Of a stretch of DNA of 64,000 nt, positions 45,804 through 64,000 are shown one piece after another. Made by a program: the position numbers and the translations under genes. The stretch is from Mugil cephalus (Eukaryota; Chordata; Actinopteri; Mugiliformes; Mugilidae): positions 3,085,501 through 3,149,500 of the forward strand of contig NC_061786.1 of NCBI RefSeq assembly GCF_022458985.1, written 5' to 3'. Positions within the stretch are counted from its first letter, which is position 1. Every line of letters starts with the position of its first letter. Below the pieces are notes generated by a model, which saw only the letters and a program-made list of their open reading frames with translations, made no database searches and was not told where the DNA came from.

Positions 45804-47293
45804 TCACACTGCGGTCTTCAAATCCAGAGCCTTTTTAAACACATCCTGAGCACCTTCAGCAAGCATGTTGAGGATGCGATTCAGAAATGTGTAGGTTGTG
45901 GCAAAAGAGGAGACCATTGCTACTGGGATTCCAAACATTGGAATGAATCTGGACACTTCCTCTGTTGCCATTGATGCAGATGTGATTGGGAATGTGGTCA
46001 ACAGCTTAACAATGAGATCCATGGTTACTTTTGTGAAACGTACTTGTGTAGTGATGACACCAAGCACATCATCATATGACACACCTGTGACTGAAAGTTT
46101 CTTCAGTGACTGCTCATCAAGCCCAAACCCAGCTACATATCTTGAGACAGCAGCAGTCATCAGACTGAGATCAACAGCAACAGAGAGACCAGGAACTGGT
46201 ACAGCTGCTACAACTGCAGACACAGTGGATATGTATTTTATCTGAGCGTGGAAAGCTTCTTTCTTTTTCCTGATGATGTCCAGGTTGATACTTGGCATGG
46301 CCAACAACAGAGCATGCCTCTTGTGATCAGAAAGTTCTTTCTCTAAGGTCTCATGTAGGAGAGAGAAGTCATAGAGATGAAGCTCAAAGCTGTACACCAG
46401 GAAGACCTGTGGAGCTTCAATGCCTTGAGTTATAAGACCTGCAATATAAAAGACATAAATATGATTCAGAGTTCAACTTTGTCATTGTTATTATTAAAAA
46501 TGTCTGTCACACTAATTTGCACTGAGAGACAGTGCAGAAAGATCAGAGAGACCGAAACTATTTAGGTGAACACAGGTCCAGGTTAAAATGTAAAATGTTT
46601 GTGTGTATAGCAGATTGATTTGTGTTGATCCTTGTGTAGTATGGCAAAATGTAGAGTGACACTGAAAGTTTGTTCATTCACCAGTGGTAGTTCAATACTA
46701 TAACTCCACTATTCAGAACAGAAAAGAAACGTACTTTTAACACAGTTTTCCCTGATCTTAGTCAGAGTGCTCTCTTCACTGAAGTCCCTCTGACTTTCCT
46801 TCTCAGCACGTAGGTCGTTGTCAATCTTTGAGCGAACAAAGTAGAACCTTTTCCCCATCCTCTGAATCTCCTGAGCCAGTTTCACATCATTTTCTCTGAA
46901 ACGTGTGTCTGAGATGATGATGAAGAAGTCAAACCTCTCAAATCCAACATGCTTCAGGTACTTGTCAGCTGGAAACCTGGTGGTCCCAACTCCAGGAAGA
47001 TCCCAGAGTGTAACATTAGGATAGTTTGGATGAGGGTATGGCGTGACCTCTGTGGTGGTTTCTTCACAACCAGTAGGAGCAGCTCCTTCATCTTTGTTTT
47101 TTATACCTCTGAAGGCATTAACAAATGTGGATTTACCAGAGCCAGCCTCTCCTGTGATGGCAATATTTAGTGGAACATTGTTGATCTGATCTAAATACTC
47201 CTGGATCTTTGCAACAGCAAAGGCGTAGTCATTGTTCTGCAGTGCTTCTTTAATTTCATTTGTAATTGATTCAGAATCTAATGGAGTAGCCAT
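45804..47293 (-). CDS. Immunity-related GTPase (IRG), intact divergent copy
   Basis: Exon 1 is 46735-47293 and exon 2 is 45804-46438, giving 397 residues with the same exon lengths and phase as its neighbours. The start chosen is MATPLDSES at 47293 (context CACCATGG). An in-frame ATG farther upstream lies inside the intron before the acceptor cctttacacag. The G1 motif is GEAGSGKS, with DLPGVGTTRFPADKY and VRSKID. Exon 2 differs clearly from the other copies (YDFSLLHETLEKELSDHKRH, ISTVSAVVAAVPVPGLSVAV, MLAEGAQDVFKKALDLKTAV). The middle of exon 1 is almost the same as in the other copies, which suggests gene conversion there. Donor GTACGT; acceptor tatattgcag. Non-coding first exon at 48132. 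Confidence 0.92.
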
Positions 47294-47311
47294 GGTGATA
47301 CCTGACAACTG

Positions 47312-48131
47312 TGTAAAGGGGGAAAAATGATAAATTATCATGTTAATAATTGTTAGCCATTGTTATGAAGAGCAGCACATACAACAAATAATAAAAAGAG
47401 AGATACAATAATGAAAACATGAAAGTCATGCCATTGAAGGTGTTGAGAGACCGGTTATAGCAGAAGAAAATGGCAACACATTTAGACACTATTATGAAAA
47501 GAAACTATTATGTCCAGAGCCTAAATCAAGTCTATGCATCGGTATAGAATACCACTGGCAAACCATACTCTGCCGGCAGTTACATCGCTCTACGGCTGAA
47601 AGGTTCCTCCCGACAGCCCACCACCCCACCCACTCTTCTGTGCTACGTGACTCAAGGCAACAGCAGCCAACATACACAGGACACGCCTCAGGGTTTTTCT
47701 GTTTTGGGTGTTTTATTTGCTTTCGGGCGCTTTCCATTTCACCGTTTCTCCGTGCACCAGACGCGCATCAGCATGACAGCAATATTCAGGAAAAAGTGTG
47801 TGATAACAGCGTCCAAATCACTGACTCTGGTTGCTCTTTGTTCTAAACACTGGTACACTTTGTGTTGGAACTGCTGTAACGAAAAGTAATTTCCCCTGGG
47901 ATCAATTACTTCTAATAAGTGTAGTTTTATTTTGCCTATCAACACAGTTTAACTGGTTTAAAACTGGTATATAGTTTTAAGTTATCACTTTCTACAAAAG
48001 TTGAAACGAAGATTCAGTGACGATGCGTCTTGGTGCCAAGTCGTCTTAAATTGGCCATGAGATTTGGACGCTGCGGCGCGTACACTTGAGAGGGTTAAAC
48101 AGCTTTCAGAGACAAATGAAACATTACTTAC
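47312..48131 (-). other. Upstream intron of divergent IRG copy with inserted sequence
   Basis: Between the acceptor at about 47311 and the non-coding exon at 48132. The part at 47500-47910 is richer in GC and ends with 'taatttcccctgggatcaatta', a LINE-tail-like string on the + strand, so it is probably a retroposed insertion. No gene is seen in it. Confidence 0.45.
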
Positions 48132-48180
48132 ACTGGATTCCTCTTAATGCTGGAAGGAGTTAACAGGAGCAGAGGCAAAT
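48132..48180 (-). other. Non-coding 5' exon of divergent IRG copy
   Basis: The reverse strand ends ...CATTAAGAGGAATCCAGT|GTAAGTAATG, matching the exon end in the other copies (AGGAGAAATCCAGT|GTAAGT) despite overall divergence. A TTTAAATAAG element about 30-60 bases upstream could be the TATA region. Confidence 0.65.
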
Positions 48181-48839
48181 TTAAATCTGTTTAAATAAGC
48201 TGGACTGGAGTGACCAGTGGCTATTGTTCTGTGTGGAGAACTGAGATGAGGAAGTTGTATTCACAATAAAACTCCGCCTATTCTTTCCATGCAGTCAAGT
48301 TGCATATTGATGTTAAACCCCGCATTACACACATTTAGTTTTAATTTAAAGGTAAAATTGTTTATTTTTCCAAGCCCCCAACATTTATATTTAGATTAAA
48401 TATCTAACAGCTCTTCAACCACTTATCTTAAAACAGAGGCAAAGATGGTTTGATTTGTCCTCGTTAATATTGGTTTTATTACCATCGCTGCCTGATGCCT
48501 GATTTTATTATAGTAATCTGGAACAAACCACTGGAAAAACTAAACTAGTTAACCGTAAAGGTCAACAGGAAACACAAGAAACGTACATCCACTATAGATA
48601 ACAGACTGCTATATTAATAACTCTTTAAAATCTGGTTACACTGCAATAAAGGATTACATTTAATCCGCATACATTTACCTGTATAATATCCTGATTTGAT
48701 TTTGGGTAAAATGAACATTGTTGCAGACCGAGAACACTCCAATGGCAACATCCAGGCAGTGATCCTTAGATCCTGGTGCCATGTTCTGCAGGTATGCACA
48801 CACACACCTGGTTATTCACATGATGTATAAGAAAATGTG
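48181..48839. other. IRG upstream flank
   Basis: No gene. A stretch at about 48710-48770 could be a faint relic of an IRG P-loop region on the reverse strand, but it is too diverged to claim. Confidence 0.35.
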
Positions 48840-48960
48840 ATACAGTAAGTCATAATTCTCAGATCCAACCTGATTCAGGTACTGGTCAACTGGAGACATG
48901 GTGGTGGTTTGAGGTAAAAGGAACACTGGGATGGTTTGAATGGGACAACCGACCTTTGAA
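48840..48960 (-). pseudogene. IRG relic, switch-region fragment
   Basis: The reverse strand reads, across frameshifts, a YPSV..., SPVDQYLNQVGSENYD pattern. It parallels YPNV...FPADKYLKHVGFERFD of the intact genes. It is short and decayed; the neighbouring sequence gives no more of the gene. Confidence 0.6.
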
Positions 48961-50121
48961 AGATGTTTTCATGCTTCTTTATGCGAGAAGTCTGTCTTTT
49001 AAATGCGGACGGACAGTGAGTCTAACCCTCCCCTGTAAATGTGAAACGGTCCTGTCCCCTTCTCGTATTACAAACACACATCTCTATTCATTTATTTATA
49101 GATGTGAAAAGCTAGTGCAGGGGTTTCAGGTTATTAAACACAGATGTAGAAGTTTAGGTGTTAAAATAGTTTTAATGCAGTACCATACACAATATGAAAA
49201 ACTTATTATAAGTAAAGTTTTCTTAATGTGTGAAACTCACTAGAGGGAAAAGAACAAGGCCTTCACATATATTAAGCAGGATAACACAATATTTCTTGTG
49301 TGATTTTGAAAGTATGTTCCCTGAAAACAGGAGTTCAGTGGTTTTTGCTAAAGACATGTGAAACTGAATCTCCATATTACTGGCTCAGTGAGGATCTGAT
49401 GATGAAGCGATGCTGTCTAGCCATCAGTCTAGAGACACTTCATTTATCACACTGATCTGAACAGAGTGATGGACAAATAGTGGATGATTAATCTTACCGT
49501 CATCCTCTAGTGTAATGCAGTATGCACATATCCAGAGTTTCCAGTAGACTACCGAGGTAGAAAAGCATAAAACAATAAAAGGAGTAAATGTTTTAGCAAA
49601 TCACCAGTAGTAATGAAACCGACATGCCTGAGAAGAGCTCCATCCAATGCAATCAAGTTATTTCCAAATCTTTGTTAGTCATGGCAAAGCAGATTAGCAG
49701 ATAAACACCAGAGTTGATGGTATTTCACAGTTAGGCTGTGGAGCAGTAGTGACAAGGACATATTAACTCCTCTGTTCTTCTGCATCACTCCACGGTTGCT
49801 TCCTTCAAGAATTATGTTCAAAATTCATGAAGATTATTTAAAGACACACATTCAACATGTAAACAGCATCAGTGCCCTCTTCAGGTAGGTCTTTACTAGA
49901 AGAACAACACGTCTGTAAATGTAATACTTATGTGCCCTCTAGAGGCAGGTATGAAATTTGTTCAACAGCTCATGGAGCTCATGTACTGAAATGTGTCTTT
50001 GTTTGCAAAGTTAAAGTATTCATTAACATGGTTCAGCAAACATGATTCATATGTGACACATCCATTACACTACAGGCAGAGGGGACTTTGTGGGGGTTGT
50101 GTTGCTCCAATTACTTAATTC
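48961..50121. other. Intergenic between IRG cluster and mocs1
   Basis: No gene is seen. The part next to 50121 is presumably mocs1 3' UTR (the gene reads leftward), but no clear poly(A) signal is identified. Confidence 0.4.
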
Positions 50122-59755
<9,634 letters not shown>

Positions 59756-59857
59756 AATAATACTCTGTGAGTTGCTGTCTGCGGAGCTCCTGAATAAACC
59801 GCTGTGCAGTAAAACATGTCACTTGTAGTTGACTCGAACACTGGGAGGGGAGTACCT

Positions 59858-59951
59858 GGGGCGGGGGCACATCAGCCAACCAACGGCGATAGTATATGGT
59901 CCCGACGTATGCGCGACCTGGTGCATGCCGGGTAATGTAGTCTTGAGGAAT
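59858..59951 (-). promoter_or_regulatory. mocs1: mocs1 promoter elements: GC box and ZNF143-like site
   Basis: A GC box GGGGCGGGGG lies at 59858-59867. A ZNF143/Staf-like site lies at 59933-59951, GCATGCCGGGTAATGTAGT on the + strand (reverse ACTACATTACCCGGCATGC). They sit about 100 and 180-195 bases upstream of the ATG, typical for a TATA-less housekeeping promoter. Confidence 0.5.
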
Positions 59952-60310
59952 TCTTGCGTTGGCTTGCGTGATGAAGCCGTCAAGAAAACTTGTGGGACTC
60001 GTTTTTCGGCTGCAGAATAATTTGACACATTTTTAAAATAATAAGTTGATTTTACCACATTAAGTACCTTATGTCGCTGGAGTAGTTGTAGTCCTGGGAT
60101 GTCTGCCAGACTTATCTATGCAGGGTTCCAGTCTTGCACAGTTTTGGAATTTATTGTGTTGCAAGTGCCTGACCCATGCACATGGACAGTTGTGTGTGCA
60201 TACACAGGCTTGGTGAGAAATTATACTCCAGACTCAACAAAATCTTATGGAGCTCTGTTTAGAGTATCTGCCAGTAAAACACCTTTTTGGTAGTTTAGGC
60301 TGTTACCTGT
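59952..60310. other. Upstream flank of mocs1
   Basis: No gene recognised; short open frames only. Confidence 0.4.
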
Positions 60311-60560
60311 CCTCCAGCTGACCAACTGGCTCCCATCTTAGGTCAGATCTTCAACAGCTCCCTGGAGCTGTGCGAGGTCCTCACCCGTCTTAAATACTCC
60401 ACCGTCATCCCGGTCCCCAAGAAGTCCCCTGTCACAGGATTAAATAATAACAGACCAGTCGCCCTTGACATCTGTAGTTATAAGTCCTTTGAGTGACTGG
60501 TATTGGCTCACATGAAGGACAACACAAATCCCCAGCTAGACCCCACACATTTTGCCGAAC
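60311..60560 (+). pseudogene. LINE reverse transcriptase fragment (Rex1/CR1-like)
   Basis: The + strand reads LAPILGQIFNSSLELCEVLT, RLKYSTVIPVPKKSPVTGLN, NNRPVAL and, after an internal stop, QLDPTHFAEP. This is the N-terminal RT region of the same LINE clade as at 23370-26085, but an independent copy. It is followed by an A run and a short (AAG)n at 60572-60602. Confidence 0.8.
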
Positions 60561-60602
60561 CTCACCTCAGCAAAAAAAAAAAAAAGAAGAAGAAGAAGAA
60601 AG

Positions 60603-61489
60603 AAAAGGGGATACCTAATTTTCCATTTGCACATGTTGTGCAATAGCAGTTTCCATTGAGTCTTACTTCTTAAACTGTTCTGAAACAACTTGGATCACAT
60701 GATCTCATTAGACTCTGCTCTATCCATTTCTGAAAAACAGCAAAGACACTTTCATTCCACGGTAATTTAAATAATCTTTGCATAACACATAGGATGGAAC
60801 AATACATTTATGATAGTGACTGATTGACATAACTCATTTCTACTCTCTGGTAGCTGGGCATGAGAAATCTGTATAAGGGAGCATGTAGTACTTCAGTATC
60901 TCACAGAAAATATCTGATATGAATAAGACTGTGCAAGAATTTGAAAACTGAGGGATTACATATCATGGCCACCCTCAGTGGGTATTTGCTAATGTTAAGC
61001 AAAGGAATGGCTGAAATGATAAGCTATGAGTAACAGATGAATAGTTAATAATCAGCTAAATGGACACCAAATCTACCTGAATATTCAAACAAACGGTTTG
61101 AAAGTTTGAAATACAGATAGATATGTGAAATATGTCTTAGTTTTCTTTTTACAGCTGCTTCGAAGTGAGGGGGAAATGGGACAATCTACCACGGCTATGG
61201 GGTTGAAGATTCCTGGGTTTTTAAAGTCAACTATTATATGGTCAAAGTCGAGCTGATGTCAACTAGTCAATGACGTCACACTGAAAAACGCAATAGTAAT
61301 GAGTAGGAATGATTTTCAACAATGAAGTCCACATTCTTGATCTGAATACATGTTGTAGCAGTTCACACAAAATAAGCTATGGAGGGTTTTCTGCAAGATA
61401 ACTTGAAGCTTGAAGTAAGTAAAGTATTTCAATACACTCAATGAACCGCTGCTAGTTTTCTGCAATGACCCACTGGGCTCCTCACCTGT
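60603..61489. other. Intergenic, nothing recognised
   Basis: AT-rich sequence; no gene, RNA or clear repeat seen. Confidence 0.45.
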
Positions 61490-61640
61490 CTTCTTCTTTT
61501 TCTTCTTTTTCTTCTATCTTCTCTGTTTCTACCTGGCTGACCTTAGATGGGTCCCTCCATATGAGCTGGGTTCTACTCAAAGTGTCTTACTGTTAAAAGT
61601 GAGTTTTTCTTACCATCTCAGGCTTGCTCTGCAGGTTTCA
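61490..61640 (-). repeat. Teleost interspersed repeat, copy 3 (reverse)
   Basis: The reverse complement gives 'cttttaacagtaagaca', 'gtagaacccagctcatatgg', 'gggacccatct' and 'agaaacagagaagatagaag', in the order of 3900-4020. The left edge is a (TTCTTT)-type run. Confidence 0.65.
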
Positions 61641-64000
61641 GGTCGTCACTGAGAAGGAGGGGCAATCAATATTTTAACCACTAGATGGAGATGCAGCCTT
61701 GAATTTGTTTTTGTTTTTTGGAGTCTACAAACAGCCACAACACAAAAAAAAACAACTGACAGGAGAAGTGAATAACAATGACCACCTTGTGATAATTCAG
61801 TGTTCTCCTGGGAAATGTATGGACCTGGTATTCATGTGGACGATAATTAGATATGTAGCAGTCACCCAGACCAGACTAGGCACCCCCACCCCACAGCAAT
61901 GACACTCCTTGATAGCAGCAGCCATCCCCAGCAAGATGCAGCCTGACACAGAAACACACAGATTCTTGAAGATGTCTGAAGAACGAGAAGTGAAACATCT
62001 TCAAGAAACTCTACAAAGTCCAGTTGCCTTTTCTAACACCTTTTGAATTAACCTGAAGTTGAGCATGGGTCGGTCATAATGCATCGGTCATAATGCCTGA
62101 TCAATATATACTGACTGAGTTGTCTTTTCTTTATCAATTTGATGCTCTCTGACACCCTAGACTATATTTGTGAAAAAGCATAACTCTCTTCCAAACCTAT
62201 AAATAGAGAACCACCTGTTGGATCTACAGACTGTTTTCTGTTTCATGATGAGGGCTATTGTTGTCTAATCAAGACACATTTGGACCTAAAAGCTTTCTGT
62301 CTGGAGTGTATTTTTTTTTCAGCACCCCTGCTGAGTTTAGCCTTGCCAGTAAGAGTCTATTTCTACAATATGTACTTGTAACTGAACCATAGCTAAGTGT
62401 GAAAATATCGTGCACAACATGCTGCTCTCATACTGTTTACAGACATCTGTGTTCTGAATTCTGTGCTGCACCAATATATATGTATATATATATATATATA
62501 TGCAAAATCAAATATGTATCTGGACACAATCTGCAGAGTCCTCTCACATTTAAATTATCTGAGATGTGCTTGTAAGTGAAAATACACCGTACATGTTTCG
62601 TGTTTGCATACCAATGATTTTTTCCCTTTCTCTCAACAGTGAAGTGAACTGTATTCTAACCAGCTCACTGCACATGGCAATGAACCCATAGGTCAACTGG
62701 GGGGACTCTGTTAAAAAACCATTTGGCTATTAAAGTCTTGGGTCAGCACACAGAGCGGAGAGGTCCAGCAGTGTGTGTCAGAAGGCTCTCACAGTTCACG
62801 GGGCCCAATCAGTGCTGTGATCAATGCAACAAACCAACACAGTACTCCATTCATCATCAGACTATGGTCGTTCTTTGTTTCATACAGTTAAAGCTGAAAT
62901 AAGAGCCATTACTATTTTAAGGAATATCAGAATGCTTGCTATCACTCATAATTTGAACATTCCTTCTGAATGTGTCTCCAGGTGAAAATGGTGAGAAAAC
63001 AGCATTAACGCATTGAAAATGATGATATCATAATAAATAATGCGGAATTCAGCACTTACCATGATAAAAGCAAAGAAAAACAGACATAGAATAAAGGGTG
63101 AAAACAAAGGGAGGATGTCAAATTCCATTTAGAGAGAGGATAGATTTTCCAATTTGGATTTGCTAAAATGTCTGGAAAAGATGACTGTTATTTGTCATCT
63201 TGAATGTGTTACACAGAAGGAATCATAATGAAACAGAACAGGATCCTGAGGTACTCAAACTCCTGACAGCTGCTATGGTATTTAATTCACAGAGAATATT
63301 TTACGCTAATAGTTATTTTGTAATAACATGGCCAGGCCTGATGCTGCTTTGTCGGAAATGACGGGTGCACAAAGAAAAAAATCAGTTTGTGTAGTGTTTT
63401 ATGTCCTTCAATTCAGACTTAGTTTTAACACAAACAGGTCTCCACAGCACATTCCCAAAGCTCTGTCTTCAAACGATGACCCATGAAGTTTTCCGTTCCC
63501 TCTCCTCTCATTTTAGCACCTGAAATGCATCCAGTTCCACGGACAACTTCAGCTGGGCAGAGGAGCACAAAATCACAGCTACAAAAAAAATCCTGTGAAA
63601 CATGCTGACTTTTTTAGTCCATGTAAATCTTACTAAAATTACATTCAGTTTTTTTCTCTCTGTGTCTCTTTTGATCAGTTTCTCCATCCAGAAACTTTGA
63701 ATGTTTTAACGTCTTTTCATCTCTATATGTTTAGTTCTAGTTGTTTGAGTTGTCAGTCAGGGGTAGGCAGTGGTTAAGAAGAGCTGCTATGAGCTCATGC
63801 AGAATGTCACAGCTTTGGCATTTGAAATGCAGGTTGTATTCATAATGTGGCAGAGGTTCGCAGCAAAACCTTTTGACAACTGCATCAGTTTATTCAGTGG
63901 ACAGGGCACACTTAAAAATACAGCTGAAGACTTGTATGGCAACTGACACATCACATGGACACACAGCATTGTGATCATCTCAAACCGTCACAGCCTGGAT
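61641..64000. other. Intergenic DNA with minor repeats
   Basis: At about 61965-62045, 'gaagaacgagaagtgaaacatcttcaag..act', 'gtccagttgccttt' resembles a common teleost repeat end. An (AT)n run lies at 62477-62502. No gene is recognised to the end of the window. Confidence 0.45.

Noticed and set aside
47294-47341. Upstream in-frame ATG (MIIYHFSPF...) as the start of the IRG at 45804-47293
   Set aside because: It lies before the acceptor cctttacacag in the intron and is absent from the other copies; MATPLD has the better start context and aligns with MENPSEL.
60083-60102. Second ZNF143-like site ('tgtagtcctgggatg')
   Set aside because: The two halves of the motif are in the wrong order relative to the consensus.

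Overview
This is nuclear DNA from a ray-finned fish, most likely a spiny-rayed teleost. It has spliced vertebrate genes with GT-AG introns, many (CA)n/(GT)n microsatellites, and repeat families typical of teleosts: Rex1/L2-like LINEs, tRNA-like SINEs, a PIF/Harbinger element, and a Ty3/Gypsy relic with a tRNA-His-like primer site. The anchor genes are the 3' end of daam2 (+ strand) and a complete mocs1 (- strand). They face each other, in the DAAM2-MOCS1 neighbourhood known from other vertebrates, human included.

Layout. (1) 1-8966: the last long intron, last two coding exons (4726-4896, 5005-5217) and probable long 3' UTR of daam2. (2) 8967-11940: repeat-rich intergenic DNA. (3) 11943-48960: a cluster of immunity-related GTPase (IRG) genes, all on the - strand, each with one non-coding 5' exon and two coding exons. 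From left to right: an old remnant (exon 2 at 11943-12516, its upstream part split by a 4.1 kb insertion); a broken copy (17362-19856, frameshifted, 3'-truncated, with a Harbinger element in its intron); three intact copies (29233-31109, 40500-42376, 45804-47293, coding for 398, 398 and 397 residues); and two short relics (about 43945-44165 and 48840-48960). (4) 50122-59755: mocs1, eleven coding exons, with an alternative splice that makes either MOCS1A ending in Gly-Gly or a MOCS1A-MOCS1B (MoaA-MoaC) fusion. (5) 59756-64000: the mocs1 promoter region, then intergenic DNA with a LINE fragment and old repeats.

The main structural event is a tandem duplication of about 11.27 kb (unit A about 19.5-30.75 kb, unit B about 30.75-42.02 kb). 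Each unit carries a 5'-truncated LINE and a Gypsy derivative whose pol is deleted and whose integrase has Lys in place of the catalytic Glu. Diagnostic differences show that the middle IRG gene is a hybrid. Its 5' part matches the broken copy on its left and its 3' part matches the intact copy on its right, with the switch inside 14 bp of the GTPase-domain exon. This is the expected product of unequal crossing-over between two IRG paralogues. It made a new intact gene, partly from pseudogene sequence that had not yet acquired (or did not pass on) the frameshift.

Functionally, daam2 encodes a formin acting in Wnt/planar-polarity actin control, mocs1 carries out the first step of molybdenum cofactor synthesis, and the IRG genes are predicted cell-autonomous immunity GTPases. 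The IRG genes have no evident functional link to the two housekeeping neighbours; they are a rapidly evolving island between them.
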